From Litorilituus sediminis (GTDB lineage: Bacteria; Pseudomonadota; Gammaproteobacteria; Enterobacterales; Alteromonadaceae): a stretch of DNA of 64,000 bases. Made by a program: the position numbers and the translations under genes. Positions 9,369 to 19,889 of this stretch are shown one piece after another. Each line of letters starts with the position of its first letter. The stretch's first letter is position 1. The DNA is taken from positions 1,984,001 to 2,048,000 of the forward strand of contig NZ_CP034759.1 of assembly GCF_004295665.1 (NCBI RefSeq), written 5' to 3'. The notes below the pieces were generated by a model. It did no database searches and was not told the DNA's origin. It worked only from the letters and a program-made list of their open reading frames with translations.

Positions 9369-9379
9369 ACTAATATCTC

Positions 9380-9712
9380 CTAGCTATCAGACACAATCAC
9401 AGTGATGTGACTTGTGCGCTTAATGATACGATCGGCACGGCCTTTCGCACGAGGTCTAATACGTTTCATTGTTGGACCATCGTCAACCATAATGGTTTTA
9501 ACGAATAATTCATCAATGTCTGCACCTTCGTTATGCTCAGCGTTAGCAATTGCTGAATCAAGTACTTTCTTAACTAAAACAGCAGCTGATTTGTTGCTGT
9601 AAGTTAAGATTTCAAGTGCTTTCTCAACATGCTCGCCACGGATTTGATCCGCAACTAAACGTGCTTTTTGAGCAGAACCGCGGGCAAATTTATGTATAGC
9701 TTTAGCTTCCAT
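9380..9712 (-). CDS. rplV: 50S ribosomal protein L22
   Basis: The 110-residue protein shows the L22 pattern: [17 protein letters not shown] near the N-terminus and the tunnel-lining hairpin [15 protein letters not shown] near residues 82-96. It lines the narrow part of the nascent-chain exit tunnel. Positions in the hairpin loop are where macrolide-resistance changes occur in other species; no abnormal insertion is seen here. Confidence 0.98.
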   Translation of the reverse strand: MEAKAIHKFARGSAQKARLVADQIRGEHVEKALEILTYSNKSAAVLVKKVLDSAIANAEHNEGADIDELFVKTIMVDDGPTMKRIRPRAKGRADRIIKRTSHITVIVSDS

Positions 9713-9723
9713 TTAATTTCCCC

Positions 9724-9999
9724 TTACTTCTTAGCTTTCTTATCTACGACGTGGCCGCGATAAGTACGAGTTGGTGCAAATTCTCCTAATTTGTGACCGA
9801 TCATTTCTTCGGTAACAAATACAGGAACGTGTTGACGGCCATTATGGACAGCTATGGTCAATCCGATCATGTTAGGGATGATCATTGAACGACGGGACCA
9901 AGTTTTAATTGGCTTTTTATTCCCGCTTTCCACCGCTTTCTCTACCTTCGTCAACAAGTGTAGGTCAATAAAAGGACCTTTCTTGAGGGAACGTGGCAT
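9724..9999 (-). CDS. rpsS: 30S ribosomal protein S19
   Basis: A 91-residue S19 beginning [15 protein letters not shown], with [23 protein letters not shown] and the C-terminal [12 protein letters not shown]. It forms the 30S head with S13 and contacts the A-site finger. It is in the standard S10-operon position between rplB and rplV. Confidence 0.98.
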   Translation of the reverse strand: MPRSLKKGPFIDLHLLTKVEKAVESGNKKPIKTWSRRSMIIPNMIGLTIAVHNGRQHVPVFVTEEMIGHKLGEFAPTRTYRGHVVDKKAKK

Positions 10000-10034
10000 G
10001 GTGATTCCTTAAATATTTAGTTAATTGGTACTAA

Positions 10035-10859
10035 TTACTTAGTACGACGACGTACGATAAATTTATCTGTACGCTTGTTCTTACGAGTCTTGTAACCCTT
10101 AGTTGGTACACCCCAAGGTGATACCGGGTGACGACCGCCAGAAGTTTTACCTTCACCACCACCGTGTGGATGGTCAACCGGGTTCATAGCAACACCACGA
10201 ACGGTTGGGCGAACACCGCGCCAGCGTGAAGCACCAGCTTTACCTAAAGAGCGAAGCATGTGTTCAGCGTTGCCGATTTCACCTAAAGTAGCACGACAAT
10301 CGGCTTCAACTTTGCGCATTTCACCAGAGCGAAGACGTAAAGTTACATAAGCACCGTCTTTCGCAACTAATTGTGCGTAAGTACCAGCAGCACGTGCAAT
10401 TTGCGCGCCCTTGCCTGGCTTAAGTTCGATTGCGTGAACAACACTACCTAATGGCGTGTTGCGAAGTGGCATTGTGTTACCTGCTTTGATAGGCGCATCT
10501 ACACCAGACTGGATCGTATCACCAGCTTTTAAGCCTTTAGGGGCTAAGATGTAACGACGCTCACCGTCTGCGTATAATACTAACGCGATGTTAGCACTAC
10601 GGTTTGGATCATATTCCAAACGCTCAACTTTTGCAGGGATACCATCTTTAGTACGTTTAAAGTCGATCATACGATAATGGTGCTTGTGACCACCACCAAC
10701 GTGACGAACTGTAATACGACCAGTATTGTTACGACCACCAGACTTAGACTTAGTGTCAAGTAATGGAGCGTAAGGCTTACCTTTATGAAGGTCTTTGTTT
10801 ACCACTTTAACTAGGTGACGACGACCCGGAGAAGTAGGTTTACATTTTACGATAGCCAT
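10035..10859 (-). CDS. rplB: 50S ribosomal protein L2
   Basis: This 274-residue L2 starts [19 protein letters not shown]. It contains the central OB/SH3-like RNA-binding region and the very conserved [16 protein letters not shown] segment near residues 222-237, which includes the His needed for peptidyl-transferase-centre assembly. It has the usual length for bacteria. Confidence 0.98.
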   Translation of the reverse strand: MAIVKCKPTSPGRRHLVKVVNKDLHKGKPYAPLLDTKSKSGGRNNTGRITVRHVGGGHKHHYRMIDFKRTKDGIPAKVERLEYDPNRSANIALVLYADGERRYILAPKGLKAGDTIQSGVDAPIKAGNTMPLRNTPLGSVVHAIELKPGKGAQIARAAGTYAQLVAKDGAYVTLRLRSGEMRKVEADCRATLGEIGNAEHMLRSLGKAGASRWRGVRPTVRGVAMNPVDHPHGGGEGKTSGGRHPVSPWGVPTKGYKTRKNKRTDKFIVRRRTK

Positions 10860-10870
10860 TATTCTATCTC

Positions 10871-11173
10871 CTATTGCTCTGAGCCAACGAAGTCGATGTC
10901 GCTACCTTCAGCAAGAGTAACGTAAGCTTTCTTCCAGTCGCTACGACGACCAAAACGAGCACCAGTACGTTTTGTTTTACCCTTAACATTAAGTGTACGA
11001 ACACCTTCAACAGAAACTTCAAAAAGCTTCTCTACAGCGGCTTTGATTTCAGCTTTAGTAGCAGTAGTAGCAACTTTGAAAACAACAGTGTTGTTAGCTT
11101 CAGCAGCCATAGTGCTCTTTTCAGAAATATTCGGTGCTAAAAGCACTTTTAACAAACGTTCTTCGCTTATCAT
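10871..11173 (-). CDS. rplW: 50S ribosomal protein L23
   Basis: The 100-residue L23 has the [20 protein letters not shown] start and the [12 protein letters not shown] loop that reaches to the exit tunnel. In the ribosome it is the docking site for trigger factor and SRP. It overlaps the end of rplD by four bases. Confidence 0.97.
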   Translation of the reverse strand: MISEERLLKVLLAPNISEKSTMAAEANNTVVFKVATTATKAEIKAAVEKLFEVSVEGVRTLNVKGKTKRTGARFGRRSDWKKAYVTLAEGSDIDFVGSEQ

Positions 11174-11775
11174 GCTAAAATCCCCTCAATTTCTTTTACT
11201 GCATCAGCAGTGATTAAAACTTTTTCGAAACCTACTAAGCTTACTGGGTCGATTGCTGCAACGTCACGAACGTCAACTTTGTATAAGTTACGTGCAGATA
11301 AGAATAAGTTCTCATCAACTTCTTTCGTTACAATCAATACGTCTTTAAGCTCTAAACCTTTTAACTTAGCAACTAAGTCTTTAGTTTTAGGCGTTTCTAC
11401 CGCAAATTCATTTACTACAACTAAACGCTCTTGACGTACTAGTTCAGAAAGGATGCTAGCAATAGCACCACGGTACATTTTACGGTTAACTTTTTGGCTG
11501 TGATCTTGAGGTTTAGCAGCGAAAGTTACGCCACCAGAACGCCAGATTGGACCACGAGTTGTACCAGCACGTGCACGGCCAGTACCTTTTTGACGCCATG
11601 GCTTCTTGCCACCGCCGCTAACTTCTGAGCGAGTCTTTTGAGCACGAGTACCTTGACGAGCACCAGCTGCGTATGCAACTACTACTTGGTGTACTAAAGC
11701 TTCATTAAACTCACGTCCAAAAGTTGCTTCAGAAACTTCAAGAGCGCCTGATGCGTCTTTTAATGATAATTCCAT
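11170..11775 (-). CDS. rplD: 50S ribosomal protein L4, autoregulator of the S10 operon
   Basis: The protein is 201 residues when started at the ATG at 11775 ([14 protein letters not shown]). The GTG just before it is less likely, because an AGGAG site is correctly spaced for the ATG. The extended tunnel loop is [20 protein letters not shown] followed by [16 protein letters not shown]. In E. coli L4 also binds the S10 leader to attenuate transcription and block translation; the leader hairpin seen at 12787-12829 makes the same control likely here. Confidence 0.97.
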   Translation of the reverse strand: MELSLKDASGALEVSEATFGREFNEALVHQVVVAYAAGARQGTRAQKTRSEVSGGGKKPWRQKGTGRARAGTTRGPIWRSGGVTFAAKPQDHSQKVNRKMYRGAIASILSELVRQERLVVVNEFAVETPKTKDLVAKLKGLELKDVLIVTKEVDENLFLSARNLYKVDVRDVAAIDPVSLVGFEKVLITADAVKEIEGILA

Positions 11776-11790
11776 CACAAATCTCCTGGA

Positions 11791-12429
11791 CTAGGCTTTA
11801 ACAGCTGGTTTGATGATTACGTTGCCATTGATAGCACCCGGAACTGCACCTTTGATAAGAAGCAAGTTACGTTCTGCATCAACGCGAACCAATTCAAGGT
11901 TTTGCGTAGTAACTTTCGCAGCACCCATGTGACCAGACATTTTTTTGCCTTTGAAAACACGACCTGGTGTTTGACACTGACCGATCGAACCGTTTGAACG
12001 GTGAGAGATCGAGTTACCGTGAGTAGCGTCTTGCATGCTGAAGTTCCAGCGCTTGATACCACCTTGGAAACCTTTACCTTTTGAGGTGCCAGTTACGTCA
12101 ACTAATTTAGTGTCATTGAATAACTCAACAGTGATTTCACTGCCAGCTTCAAGACCTTCACCTTCATTTTCGTTTAAACGGAATTCCCACAAGCCACGGC
12201 CTGCTTCGATACCTGCTTTCGCGAAATGTCCCGCAGCTGGTTTGTTAACACGGCTTGCTTTACGAACACCCGTAGTAACTTGTAGTGCTGAATAACCATC
12301 GTTGTCTACAGTTTTAACCTGAGCAACACGGTTCGCTTCAACTTCTAGAACTGTAACAGGAGTAGAAACACCATCTTCAGTGAAGATGCGAGTCATACCC
12401 ACTTTACGTCCAACTAGACCTATAGTCAT
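11791..12429 (-). CDS. rplC: 50S ribosomal protein L3
   Basis: A 212-residue L3 ([16 protein letters not shown] start). The central extension has [17 protein letters not shown] and [23 protein letters not shown]; the glutamine of this segment is the site methylated by PrmB in other species. It helps start 50S assembly near the peptidyl-transferase centre. It lies 15 bases after rpsJ. Confidence 0.98.
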   Translation of the reverse strand: MTIGLVGRKVGMTRIFTEDGVSTPVTVLEVEANRVAQVKTVDNDGYSALQVTTGVRKASRVNKPAAGHFAKAGIEAGRGLWEFRLNENEGEGLEAGSEITVELFNDTKLVDVTGTSKGKGFQGGIKRWNFSMQDATHGNSISHRSNGSIGQCQTPGRVFKGKKMSGHMGAAKVTTQNLELVRVDAERNLLLIKGAVPGAINGNVIIKPAVKA

Positions 12430-12444
12430 TGTTAAAACCCCCTA

Positions 12445-12924
<480 letters not shown>

Positions 12925-12958
12925 AAGTCGCGCTTAGTCAAGCCAAACGTGAGCGCGT

Positions 12959-12986
12959 ATTATACATAAATGAAAGATGAACACAA
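12959..12986 (-). promoter_or_regulatory. S10 operon promoter
   Basis: On the minus strand a perfect -10 box TATAAT lies at 12964-12959, with TTGTGT as -35 at 12986-12981 and a 16-bp spacer. The bases after the -10 box (ACGCGCTCACG) form a GC-rich discriminator, typical of stringently controlled ribosomal promoters. It would give a leader of about 195 nucleotides. Confidence 0.7.
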
Positions 12987-13047
12987 GCATTAGTTTACTT
13001 TCTCTACAATTAAGAATAGCCGCAGATTAAATTGAAGTTTGCCTTCC

Positions 13048-14538
13048 TCAAATTAAACCGCCAAAACATAAATACTTAATACTCATGTAATCCTCTAAAC
13101 CATATTTAGAACCTTCTCGGCCATAACCTGATTGCTTTACACCACCAAATGGTGCGGCAGCATTTGAGATAATGCCCTCATTAATACCTAGCATGCCAAA
13201 ATCAAGCGCCTTGGCAACACGAAAAACTCGCTTTAAATTCTCAGTATAAAAATAACCAGCCAGCCCATAATCAGTATCATTGGCTTGTTTAATCACTGTT
13301 GCTTCATCATGAAAGGAAATTATCGACACCACAGGGCCAAACACCTCTTGTTGTGCTATCGACATCTCATTAGTGACCTGGGTGAGCACATGTGGTTGCA
13401 CAAAGCTAGTTTCACTGACATTAACCACTAACTCACTTTCACCTTTATAGTGAAGCTGGGCACCATCAGCAACGGCTTGCTCAATTAAACTATCAACTTT
13501 GGCTTTTGCCTTAGGATCAATTAACGGGCCTAAGTTTACCCCTGCACTCAAACCATTACCGATTTTAAGCACTTTAATTGCCGCAATGAGTTTATTGGTA
13601 AACTCAGTCTCTATGCTTTCATGAACAAAAAAGCGATTGGCACAAACGCAGGTTTGTCCGGCATTTCTAAATTTTGCTGCAATAGCCCCTTTAACTGCGG
13701 CATCTATATCGGCATCGTCAAAAACTATAAAGGGTGCATTACCACCTAACTCTAACGATAGCTTCTTAACCGAATCAGCACTTTGTTTGGCGAGTAATTT
13801 ACCAACGGCTGTTGAGCCAGTAAAACTCACTTTGGCGACATCTTTATGCTGACTCAGTACTTTGCCCATAGCAGGTGCATCTAAACCAATCACAACATTA
13901 AACACTCCAGCGGGAATGCCCGCTTGCTCAGCAAGCTCTGCTAATGCTAACGCAGATAAAGGCGTTAGCTCTGACGGCCTAACCACAAAAGTACAGCCTG
14001 CCGCTAAAGCCGCAGCTGCTTTTCTGGCAATCATAGCATTGGGAAAATTCCATGGCGTTATCGCGGTAACCACACCAACCCCTTGCTTAACTACGCTTAT
14101 ATGCTTATCAGATGAAGGAGCAGGAATTACATCGCCATATGCTCTTTTACCTTCCTCGCTAAACCACTCTATATAAGAGGCACCGTAGGCAATTTCACCC
14201 GCAGCTTCTGTCAAAGGCTTACCTTGCTCTGATGTTAGCAATATCGCTAAATCATTTTGATGCTGCATTATTAGTTCATACCAACGCTTTAATAAAGTAG
14301 CGCGTTCATTAGCTGAAAGCCCTTGCCACTTTGGTAGTGCTTGTACAGCTGCTGCAATGGCTTTTTCAACCAACTCAACACCAGCATCAGCCACTTTAGT
14401 GATCACTTCATCGGTCGCAGGATTAAGCACAGCAAATTGCTCAGGGCTTGCCTGCCATTGACCATTAATATAGCTTGTCGTTTTCAAAAGCGACGGCTGA
14501 GATAACTTTTGCATTAACTTTTGCATTAACTTTTGCAT
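13048..14538 (-). CDS. gabD: NAD(P)-dependent succinate-semialdehyde dehydrogenase
   Basis: The protein has up to 496 residues with the aldehyde dehydrogenase fold: the cofactor loop FTGSTAVGK (about 239-247), general base Glu263 in LELGGN, and catalytic Cys297 in RNAGQTCVCANR. Overall sequence is of the GabD type, which oxidises succinate semialdehyde to succinate. Three in-frame ATGs sit in a 12-bp tandem repeat at the start (14538, 14526, 14514), so the true start is uncertain by up to eight residues. No other GABA genes are nearby. Confidence 0.87.
   Translation of the reverse strand: MQKLMQKLMQKLSQPSLLKTTSYINGQWQASPEQFAVLNPATDEVITKVADAGVELVEKAIAAAVQALPKWQGLSANERATLLKRWYELIMQHQNDLAILLTSEQGKPLTEAAGEIAYGASYIEWFSEEGKRAYGDVIPAPSSDKHISVVKQGVGVVTAITPWNFPNAMIARKAAAALAAGCTFVVRPSELTPLSALALAELAEQAGIPAGVFNVVIGLDAPAMGKVLSQHKDVAKVSFTGSTAVGKLLAKQSADSVKKLSLELGGNAPFIVFDDADIDAAVKGAIAAKFRNAGQTCVCANRFFVHESIETEFTNKLIAAIKVLKIGNGLSAGVNLGPLIDPKAKAKVDSLIEQAVADGAQLHYKGESELVVNVSETSFVQPHVLTQVTNEMSIAQQEVFGPVVSIISFHDEATVIKQANDTDYGLAGYFYTENLKRVFRVAKALDFGMLGINEGIISNAAAPFGGVKQSGYGREGSKYGLEDYMSIKYLCFGGLI
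14503..14538 (-). repeat. Three tandem 12-bp repeats over the gabD start codon
   Basis: ATGCAAAAGTTA is present three times in a row on the minus strand (the last copy ends ...AAGTTATC). Each copy brings its own ATG and adds MQKL. Copy-number change would keep the frame but shift the distance between the ribosome-binding site and the start. Confidence 0.85.
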
Positions 14539-14800
14539 TAAAGTGCAACCTTATTAGATCATTTCTCACTAACATAAGACCTGTTAGCGTTTTTTGCTAT
14601 TTTCAATACCTATATATAAGCAGAAATAAACAAATCTTCGGGTAATTTTACCTAATCTGACATTTTATTTGTCAATCGTCTACCGATCTTCTTCAACTAA
14701 TGCTATACTCGCGCGCAAATTTTCAACAGTTCTGCTTGAGACCTTACCTATATAAAGGAAAGGAAAAGCAGAATAGACACTAACTAAATAGAGTAAACTA

Positions 14801-16888
14801 ATGGCAGATTTATCAAAATACAGAAATATTGGTATTTTCGCTCACGTTGATGCGGGTAAAACCACAACAACTGAACGTATCCTTAAGCTAACAGGTATGA
14901 TCCACAAGATTGGTGAAGTACATGATGGTGAGTCAACAACTGACTTCATGGAACAAGAAGCTGAGCGTGGTATTACTATCCAGTCTGCTGCTGTAACATG
15001 TGAGTGGAAAAAACACCGTTTTAACGTAATTGACACCCCGGGTCACGTTGACTTTACAGTAGAAGTTTACCGTTCTCTTAAAGTACTTGACGGTGGTATT
15101 GGTGTATTCTGTGGCAGCGGTGGTGTTGAGCCGCAATCAGAAACTAACTGGCGCTACGCTAACGAATCAAAAGTTGCTCGTTTAATCTTCGTAAACAAGC
15201 TTGACCGTTTAGGTGCTAACTTCTACCGCGTTAAAGACCAAGTAGAAAACGTACTAGGTGCGCGTTCATTAGTTATGACTTTACCAATTGGTGAAGAAGA
15301 TAACTTCGTAGGTGTTGTCGACGTATTATCTCAAAAAGCTTACGTTTGGGATGATTCAGGTCAACCAGAAAACTATGAAGTTCAAGATATTCCAGCTGAC
15401 ATGGTAGACGACGCTGCTGCTTACCGTGAAGAAATGATCGAAACAGCTTTAGAAGCTGATGAAGATCTATTAATGGAATACTTAGAAGGTGAATTAGAGC
15501 CTACAGAAGAGCAAATCAAAGCATGTATCCGTAAAGGTACTAACGAATTAATGTTCTTCCCTACATACTGTGGTTCAGCTTTCAAAAACAAAGGTATGCA
15601 ACTTCTTCTTGACGCTGTTGTTGACTACTTACCTTCGCCAACTGAAGTTCCACCTCAACCGTTAACTGACGAAGAAGGTGAACCTACTGGTGAATTCGCC
15701 ATCGTTGATGCTGAAGAGCCGTTCCGTGCATTAGCATTCAAAATTATGGATGACCGTTTCGGTGCTCTTACTTTCGTACGTATCTACTCAGGTCGTCTTA
15801 AGAAAGGTGACACAGTACTTAACTCATTCACAGGTAAGACTGAGCGTATCGGCCGTATGGTTGAGATGCAAGCTGAAGACCGTACAGAACTTTCAGAAGC
15901 ACAAGCTGGTGACATCTTAGCTATCGTTGGTATGAAGAACGTTCAAACTGGTCACACTTTATGTGATGTTAAACAACCTTGTACGCTTGAAGCTATGGTA
16001 TTCCCTGAGCCAGTAATCTCAATCGCTGTTTCTCCAAAAGAGAAAGGTGGTGCTGAGAAGATGGGTATCGCTATCGGTAAGATGGTTGCAGAAGATCCTA
16101 CGTTCCAAGTTGAAACTGACGAAGATTCAGGTGAAACCATCCTTAAAGGTATGGGTGAACTTCACTTAGATATCAAAGTAGACATCCTTAAGCGTACTTA
16201 CGGTGTTGAATTAGAAGTTGGTAAGCCACAAGTTGCCTACCGTGAAACTATCACGCAAGCAATCGAAGATTCTTACACGCATAAGAAACAATCTGGTGGT
16301 TCTGGTCAATTCGGTAAGATCGACTACCGCATCAAGCCAGGCGAGCCAAACTCAGGCTTCAAGTTCTCTTCAACAGTTGTTGGTGGTAACGTTCCTAAAG
16401 AATTCTTCCCTGCAATCGAAAAAGGTTTCGCAGGTATGATGGAAGAAGGCCCAGTTGCTGGTTTCCCTGTATTAGACGTTGAAATTGAATTATTCGACGG
16501 TGGCTTCCACGCGGTTGACTCATCAGCTGTTGCATTCGAAATCGCTGCTAAAGGCGCTTTCCGTCAATCAATGCCTAAAGCTGGCGCTCAATTATTAGAG
16601 CCAGTGATGAAAGTTGACGTGTTCACGCCAGAAGATCACGTTGGTGACGTAATCGGTGACCTTAACCGTCGTCGTGGTATGATCAAAGACCAAGAAGCTG
16701 GTACTACTGGTGTTCGCATCAAAGCTGACGTACCTCTTTCAGAAATGTTTGGTTACATCGGTCACTTACGTACAATCACTTCAGGTCGTGGTCAATTCTC
16801 TATGGAATTCAGCCACTACTCAGCTGCACCTCAAAACGTAGCTGAAGAAGTAATCGCTGAAGTTAAAGCACGTAAAGAAGCTAAGTAA
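14801..16888 (+). CDS. fusA: Elongation factor G (EF-G2 type)
   Basis: A 695-residue translocation GTPase with all G motifs: AHVDAGKT at 14-21, DTPGH, and NKLD. Domains II-V follow and end [22 protein letters not shown]. The start [28 protein letters not shown] and the [14 protein letters not shown] segment resemble the second EF-G (fusA2) that many marine gammaproteobacteria carry. It is not preceded by rpsL-rpsG or followed by tuf, which supports the paralogue reading. Codon choice looks highly expressed. A promoter-like TATACT lies about 95 bases upstream. Confidence 0.93.
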   Translation: MADLSKYRNIGIFAHVDAGKTTTTERILKLTGMIHKIGEVHDGESTTDFMEQEAERGITIQSAAVTCEWKKHRFNVIDTPGHVDFTVEVYRSLKVLDGGIGVFCGSGGVEPQSETNWRYANESKVARLIFVNKLDRLGANFYRVKDQVENVLGARSLVMTLPIGEEDNFVGVVDVLSQKAYVWDDSGQPENYEVQDIPADMVDDAAAYREEMIETALEADEDLLMEYLEGELEPTEEQIKACIRKGTNELMFFPTYCGSAFKNKGMQLLLDAVVDYLPSPTEVPPQPLTDEEGEPTGEFAIVDAEEPFRALAFKIMDDRFGALTFVRIYSGRLKKGDTVLNSFTGKTERIGRMVEMQAEDRTELSEAQAGDILAIVGMKNVQTGHTLCDVKQPCTLEAMVFPEPVISIAVSPKEKGGAEKMGIAIGKMVAEDPTFQVETDEDSGETILKGMGELHLDIKVDILKRTYGVELEVGKPQVAYRETITQAIEDSYTHKKQSGGSGQFGKIDYRIKPGEPNSGFKFSSTVVGGNVPKEFFPAIEKGFAGMMEEGPVAGFPVLDVEIELFDGGFHAVDSSAVAFEIAAKGAFRQSMPKAGAQLLEPVMKVDVFTPEDHVGDVIGDLNRRRGMIKDQEAGTTGVRIKADVPLSEMFGYIGHLRTITSGRGQFSMEFSHYSAAPQNVAEEVIAEVKARKEAK

Positions 16889-16920
16889 TTTAGTATTACA
16901 TTAGTTTTCTAAACTGATTT

Positions 16921-16961
16921 GAAAGCCTCGTCTTTTCCTATGGAAAGTCGGGGCTTTTTTG
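16921..16961 (+). terminator. fusA terminator
   Basis: A GC-rich stem (AAAGCCTCG.../...CGGGGCTTT, with wobble pairs) around a TAT loop is followed by six T residues, 33 bases after the fusA stop. Confidence 0.8.
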
Positions 16962-16982
16962 TATCTGCCGATTTTTATATTG

Positions 16983-17085
16983 GTAGAGCGAACAAATGGA
17001 ATTCAGCCAGTTCACATCCAGCAGCAGCTCAAAGGTCGCTGAAGAAGTAATCGCTGAAGTTAAGGCAGGTGTTGATAAGAAGTAA
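16983..17085 (+). pseudogene. C-terminal fragment of a second EF-G gene
   Basis: After the fusA terminator there is a 30-codon piece (ATG at 16996 to TAA at 17085) that reads MEFSQFTSSSSSKVAEEVIA and ends EVKAGVDKK. It aligns with the last 28 residues of the upstream EF-G ([19 protein letters not shown]). Just before it, GGTAGAGCGAAC resembles the G-R-A-N codons found before SMEF in other EF-Gs, but one base out of frame. It has its own terminator. It is best read as the scar of a deleted tandem EF-G gene. Confidence 0.75.
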
Positions 17086-17104
17086 TTTACTTAACCCTCT
17101 ATTG

Positions 17105-17130
17105 AAAACCCCGCATATGCGAGGTTTTTT
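17105..17130 (+). terminator. Terminator after the EF-G fragment
   Basis: Stem AACCCCGCAT/ATGCGAGGTT with almost no loop, followed by TTTT. It lies 20 bases past the fragment stop and also lies downstream of the convergent acuI gene. Confidence 0.75.
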
Positions 17131-17171
17131 ATTGTCTAATAGCAAGTAAAGGAACTTATAAGAGAAACTTA

Positions 17172-18152
17172 TCAATCAAGGTTTACAACAATACGTCCTT
17201 GAACATTACCTTCTATTAGCTGCGCTGCAGTATCTATGACTTGAGATAAGCTTATTTCTTTCGACACCTGCTCAAAAGTATCTGAGTCCAAAATGCTAGC
17301 CAGTCGTTGCCATGCTTCTTCCCTATCAGCAATTGGCCGCATAACACTATCAATACCGGCTAAAGTGATACCACGTAAAATAAAAGGCGCCACTGTGGCA
17401 GGTAAGTCCATACCTTGAGCTAAACCACAAGCAGCTACTATACCGCCATATTGAGTGCTAGCACATGCATTCACTAATGTATGACTACCGACAGAATCGA
17501 TAACGCCAGCCCATCTCTCTTTAGCTAAAGGTCGTCCCGGCTCAGAAAGTAAATTACGATCTATGACTTCACTAGCGCCTAGTGTTTTTAGATAAGAAGA
17601 TTCTTCAACTCGACCTGTTGAAGCAACAACACAATAGCCAAGCTTTGCTAAAATAGCGATAGCATAACTGCCAACACCGCCATTAGCACCGGTTACTAAA
17701 ATTTCTCCAGATTCTGGCGTAACACCATGTTTTTCAAGCGCCATCACACATAACATTGCAGTATAGCCAGCGGTACCAATGGCCATCGCCTGTTTTGCAG
17801 ATATTCCTTTTGGCAGAGGAATTAACCAGTCACTATTTAATTTTGCCTTTTGAGCAAGTCCGCCACAATGAACCTCGCCAACACCAAAGCCATTAAGTAG
17901 AACTTCATCACCCGCTTTAAATTTTCCTGATTGACAACTTTCAACTTTACCTACCAGATCTATTCCAGGGATCATAGGAAACTTCCTGACAACCGGAGAC
18001 TTACCCGTTATTGCTAATGCATCTTTGTAGTTAACTGTGCTGTAAGACACGCTTATAACAGTGTCACCATCCATCAAAAAGCTATCATCTAACTCTTTCA
18101 CTGCTGCACGATAGCCTTGCTCGTCTTTTTCTATCAGTATGCCTTTGAACAT
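17172..18152 (-). CDS. acuI: Acrylyl-CoA reductase (NADPH), YhdH/AcuI family
   Basis: A 326-residue zinc-free medium-chain dehydrogenase. STVNYKDALAITGKSPVVRKFP and MIPGIDLVGKVES, the nucleotide loop VTGANGGVGS and the GRIVVNLD end match the YhdH/AcuI group. AcuI reduces toxic acryloyl-CoA, which arises from DMSP breakdown. The ATG at 18152 is preceded by a perfect GGGAGGA site; the TTG at 18164 is not needed. The AcuR-like regulator lies directly upstream, with one operator copy between them. No DMSP lyase gene is in the window. Confidence 0.88.
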   Translation of the reverse strand: MFKGILIEKDEQGYRAAVKELDDSFLMDGDTVISVSYSTVNYKDALAITGKSPVVRKFPMIPGIDLVGKVESCQSGKFKAGDEVLLNGFGVGEVHCGGLAQKAKLNSDWLIPLPKGISAKQAMAIGTAGYTAMLCVMALEKHGVTPESGEILVTGANGGVGSYAIAILAKLGYCVVASTGRVEESSYLKTLGASEVIDRNLLSEPGRPLAKERWAGVIDSVGSHTLVNACASTQYGGIVAACGLAQGMDLPATVAPFILRGITLAGIDSVMRPIADREEAWQRLASILDSDTFEQVSKEISLSQVIDTAAQLIEGNVQGRIVVNLD

Positions 18153-18166
18153 GTTTCCTCCCAATA

Positions 18167-18181
18167 TAGACCGATCGTCTA
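18167..18181. promoter_or_regulatory. AcuR-type operator, copy 1
   Basis: TAGACCGATCGTCTA, with TAGAC/GTCTA arms around CGATC, lies 14 bases upstream of the acuI ATG. The same 17-base stretch including the following GT occurs upstream of acuR at 18842. TetR-family repressors commonly bind such sites. Confidence 0.75.
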
Positions 18182-18198
18182 GTGGTTATTAAAATTTT

Positions 18199-18831
18199 TT
18201 ACTTTGGTAAACCTTGAATAAAAAATGCCAAGTAGTTATCTAGTGGCTGAACACTTTCTTCCAGCTTTGCTCGGCTAACGGCGCCTTCCCAACCTGTCCA
18301 GAAAAACTCTGCAATAGCATCACAGTCAGCCTCTTTTGCAAGCTCACCTTGTAATTGCGCCTCTTTAAGACAAGTCGCGACACGACTTTGCCAATTGGCG
18401 AAAATATCAAGTAACTTTTCTCTAAAGCTATGCGGTAATAGACCAACTTCTTGTCCTAGATTTCCAACCAAGCAACCTCGTGTAAAGTTGTGTCTAGTCA
18501 TGCCCTGCTTTGCATCTTCAACAAAGTTGTTAATGCGCTGTAAAGGGGGACAAGACGTATCAAGTAAGCAAGCATCTAATTTCTTTTCGAAATAGTTTGC
18601 GTAACTTGTTAATACCGCATGACCAAACGCTTCTTTACTGGAAAAGTAAAAATAAAAAGAGCCTTTAGGTACGCCTACTTTCTTAAGGATTTTATCTATC
18701 CCTGATGAGGCGAAACCATTTTCCGTTAAATGTTCAAGGCCACTGCGAAGCAACTCTGCTTTGGTATCTCTGCTCTTTGCAGCAGCTTTTGGTGGTCTAC
18801 CTCTTCGAGGTTTAGTAATTGGTGTTGTCAT
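18199..18831 (-). CDS. acuR: TetR-family transcriptional repressor (AcuR-like)
   Basis: The 210-residue protein has a basic N-terminus (KPRRGRPPK) and a TetR helix-turn-helix at about 40-70 (GIDKILKKVGVPKGSFYFYFSSKEAF). The ligand-binding half carries RGCLVGNLGQEVG, also seen in AcuR proteins. AcuR represses acuI-containing operons and is relieved by acrylate in other bacteria. Order acuR-acuI and the paired identical operators support this assignment over NemR-like regulators. Confidence 0.82.
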   Translation of the reverse strand: MTTPITKPRRGRPPKAAAKSRDTKAELLRSGLEHLTENGFASSGIDKILKKVGVPKGSFYFYFSSKEAFGHAVLTSYANYFEKKLDACLLDTSCPPLQRINNFVEDAKQGMTRHNFTRGCLVGNLGQEVGLLPHSFREKLLDIFANWQSRVATCLKEAQLQGELAKEADCDAIAEFFWTGWEGAVSRAKLEESVQPLDNYLAFFIQGLPK

Positions 18832-18841
18832 ATTTATATAA

Positions 18842-18856
18842 TAGACCGATCGTCTA
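18842..18856. promoter_or_regulatory. AcuR-type operator, copy 2
   Basis: This is a second exact copy of TAGACCGATCGTCTA, 11 bases upstream of the acuR start. It is placed for autorepression. Confidence 0.75.
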
Positions 18857-18981
18857 GTTAAATGCTATTAGCAAAAAGTCTAATACCAACAGTTCAACGT
18901 TACAGTGTGCTTTACGCGTTTTTGAAAGGCACTAAGGCTAGGGAAATGCTAAAATGGGGATGAGTCAGCTGCCAACACAAA

Positions 18982-19863
18982 CTAATGCTTCTTTAATTGG
19001 AAAGCCGCTTTATCTTGCGCTAATTGCTCAATGATATGGTTAGGTATTGGTGTAGACTGTCCGTGTTGTTGCCAGCCATTGTTGTTTGCTAATTCTGCAA
19101 CGTTATTTATCCGCGCCGATACTTCTGGGTGACTTCGAAACCAACTGATAGTATCAAGCGTAGCTTGCTCACTTTCAGCGAGTAAAATAGCAAATAATTC
19201 ATGTGCGCCCTGTAAATGCTGATAATAACGCTGACTAACAGCGATTGCTTCATCATCCGCCGCTTGCTCTTGAGAGCGGCTAAAGCCTAAAAAGGCTAAC
19301 TGGCTGGTATTACTGAGTAAGCCAGTAACATCAGTATTGCTTTGACCACTCACAACCGCCATTAACAAAGCAATTGATACCCCTTTGCTGAGCGCTTTTA
19401 CTGGATGCCTAAGCTTAACGTGGGCAATTTCATGGGCAAGCAAAGCCACTAAAGCATTTTCACTGGGGAGTTTTTCTAGCAAACCGCGAAAGATAAAAAT
19501 ATGGCCGCCTAAAGTCGCCATGCCATTAATGGTTTCATTATCAACATAATGCAGCGTAAGCTGAATGTCTTCATTTAACGACATTAAAGGGGCAATTTCG
19601 TCTGCTAAACCTTGCAGGTATTGAGAAACTTCAGCTGATCCTTTGCCATATTCATCAACATACTCTTGCACAAAAGGCTCAGCCATAGCGCTTTCATATG
19701 AGAACGGAATAAACTTGCTGCTCCAATCAAGTAAGCTGCCAAGCAAAAATACGATCAGTAATATCACAGCAAGCACACCACTACCCAGCAGTAAAAACTC
19801 CTTGATAGGGTTGCTTTGGCTGTAATTAATACCTTCTGGTACTTTTGCTGGCGTAAACTTCAT
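18982..19863 (-). CDS. M48-family zinc metalloprotease
   Basis: The 293-residue protein has one membrane segment (about 23-43, LLLGSGVLAVILLIVFLLGS). It has the HEIAH zinc motif at 144-148 and the third ligand within RSQEQAADDEA near residue 198. The fold is that of the BepA/Oma1-like M48 peptidases, probably facing the periplasm. It is the last gene of a three-gene run with two YbjQ-family proteins, spaced 26 bases from the nearer one. The target is unknown. Confidence 0.9.
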   Translation of the reverse strand: MKFTPAKVPEGINYSQSNPIKEFLLLGSGVLAVILLIVFLLGSLLDWSSKFIPFSYESAMAEPFVQEYVDEYGKGSAEVSQYLQGLADEIAPLMSLNEDIQLTLHYVDNETINGMATLGGHIFIFRGLLEKLPSENALVALLAHEIAHVKLRHPVKALSKGVSIALLMAVVSGQSNTDVTGLLSNTSQLAFLGFSRSQEQAADDEAIAVSQRYYQHLQGAHELFAILLAESEQATLDTISWFRSHPEVSARINNVAELANNNGWQQHGQSTPIPNHIIEQLAQDKAAFQLKKH

Positions 19864-19889
19864 CTAATGCCTATATCGTTTAAGTAGCG

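Noticed and set aside
14842..15136. ORFs antisense to fusA
   Set aside because: They overlap the GTP-binding domain of EF-G and have no independent support.
16921..17171. A small functional gene after fusA
   Set aside because: The tail matches EF-G and lacks a ribosome-binding site, so a relic is the simpler reading.
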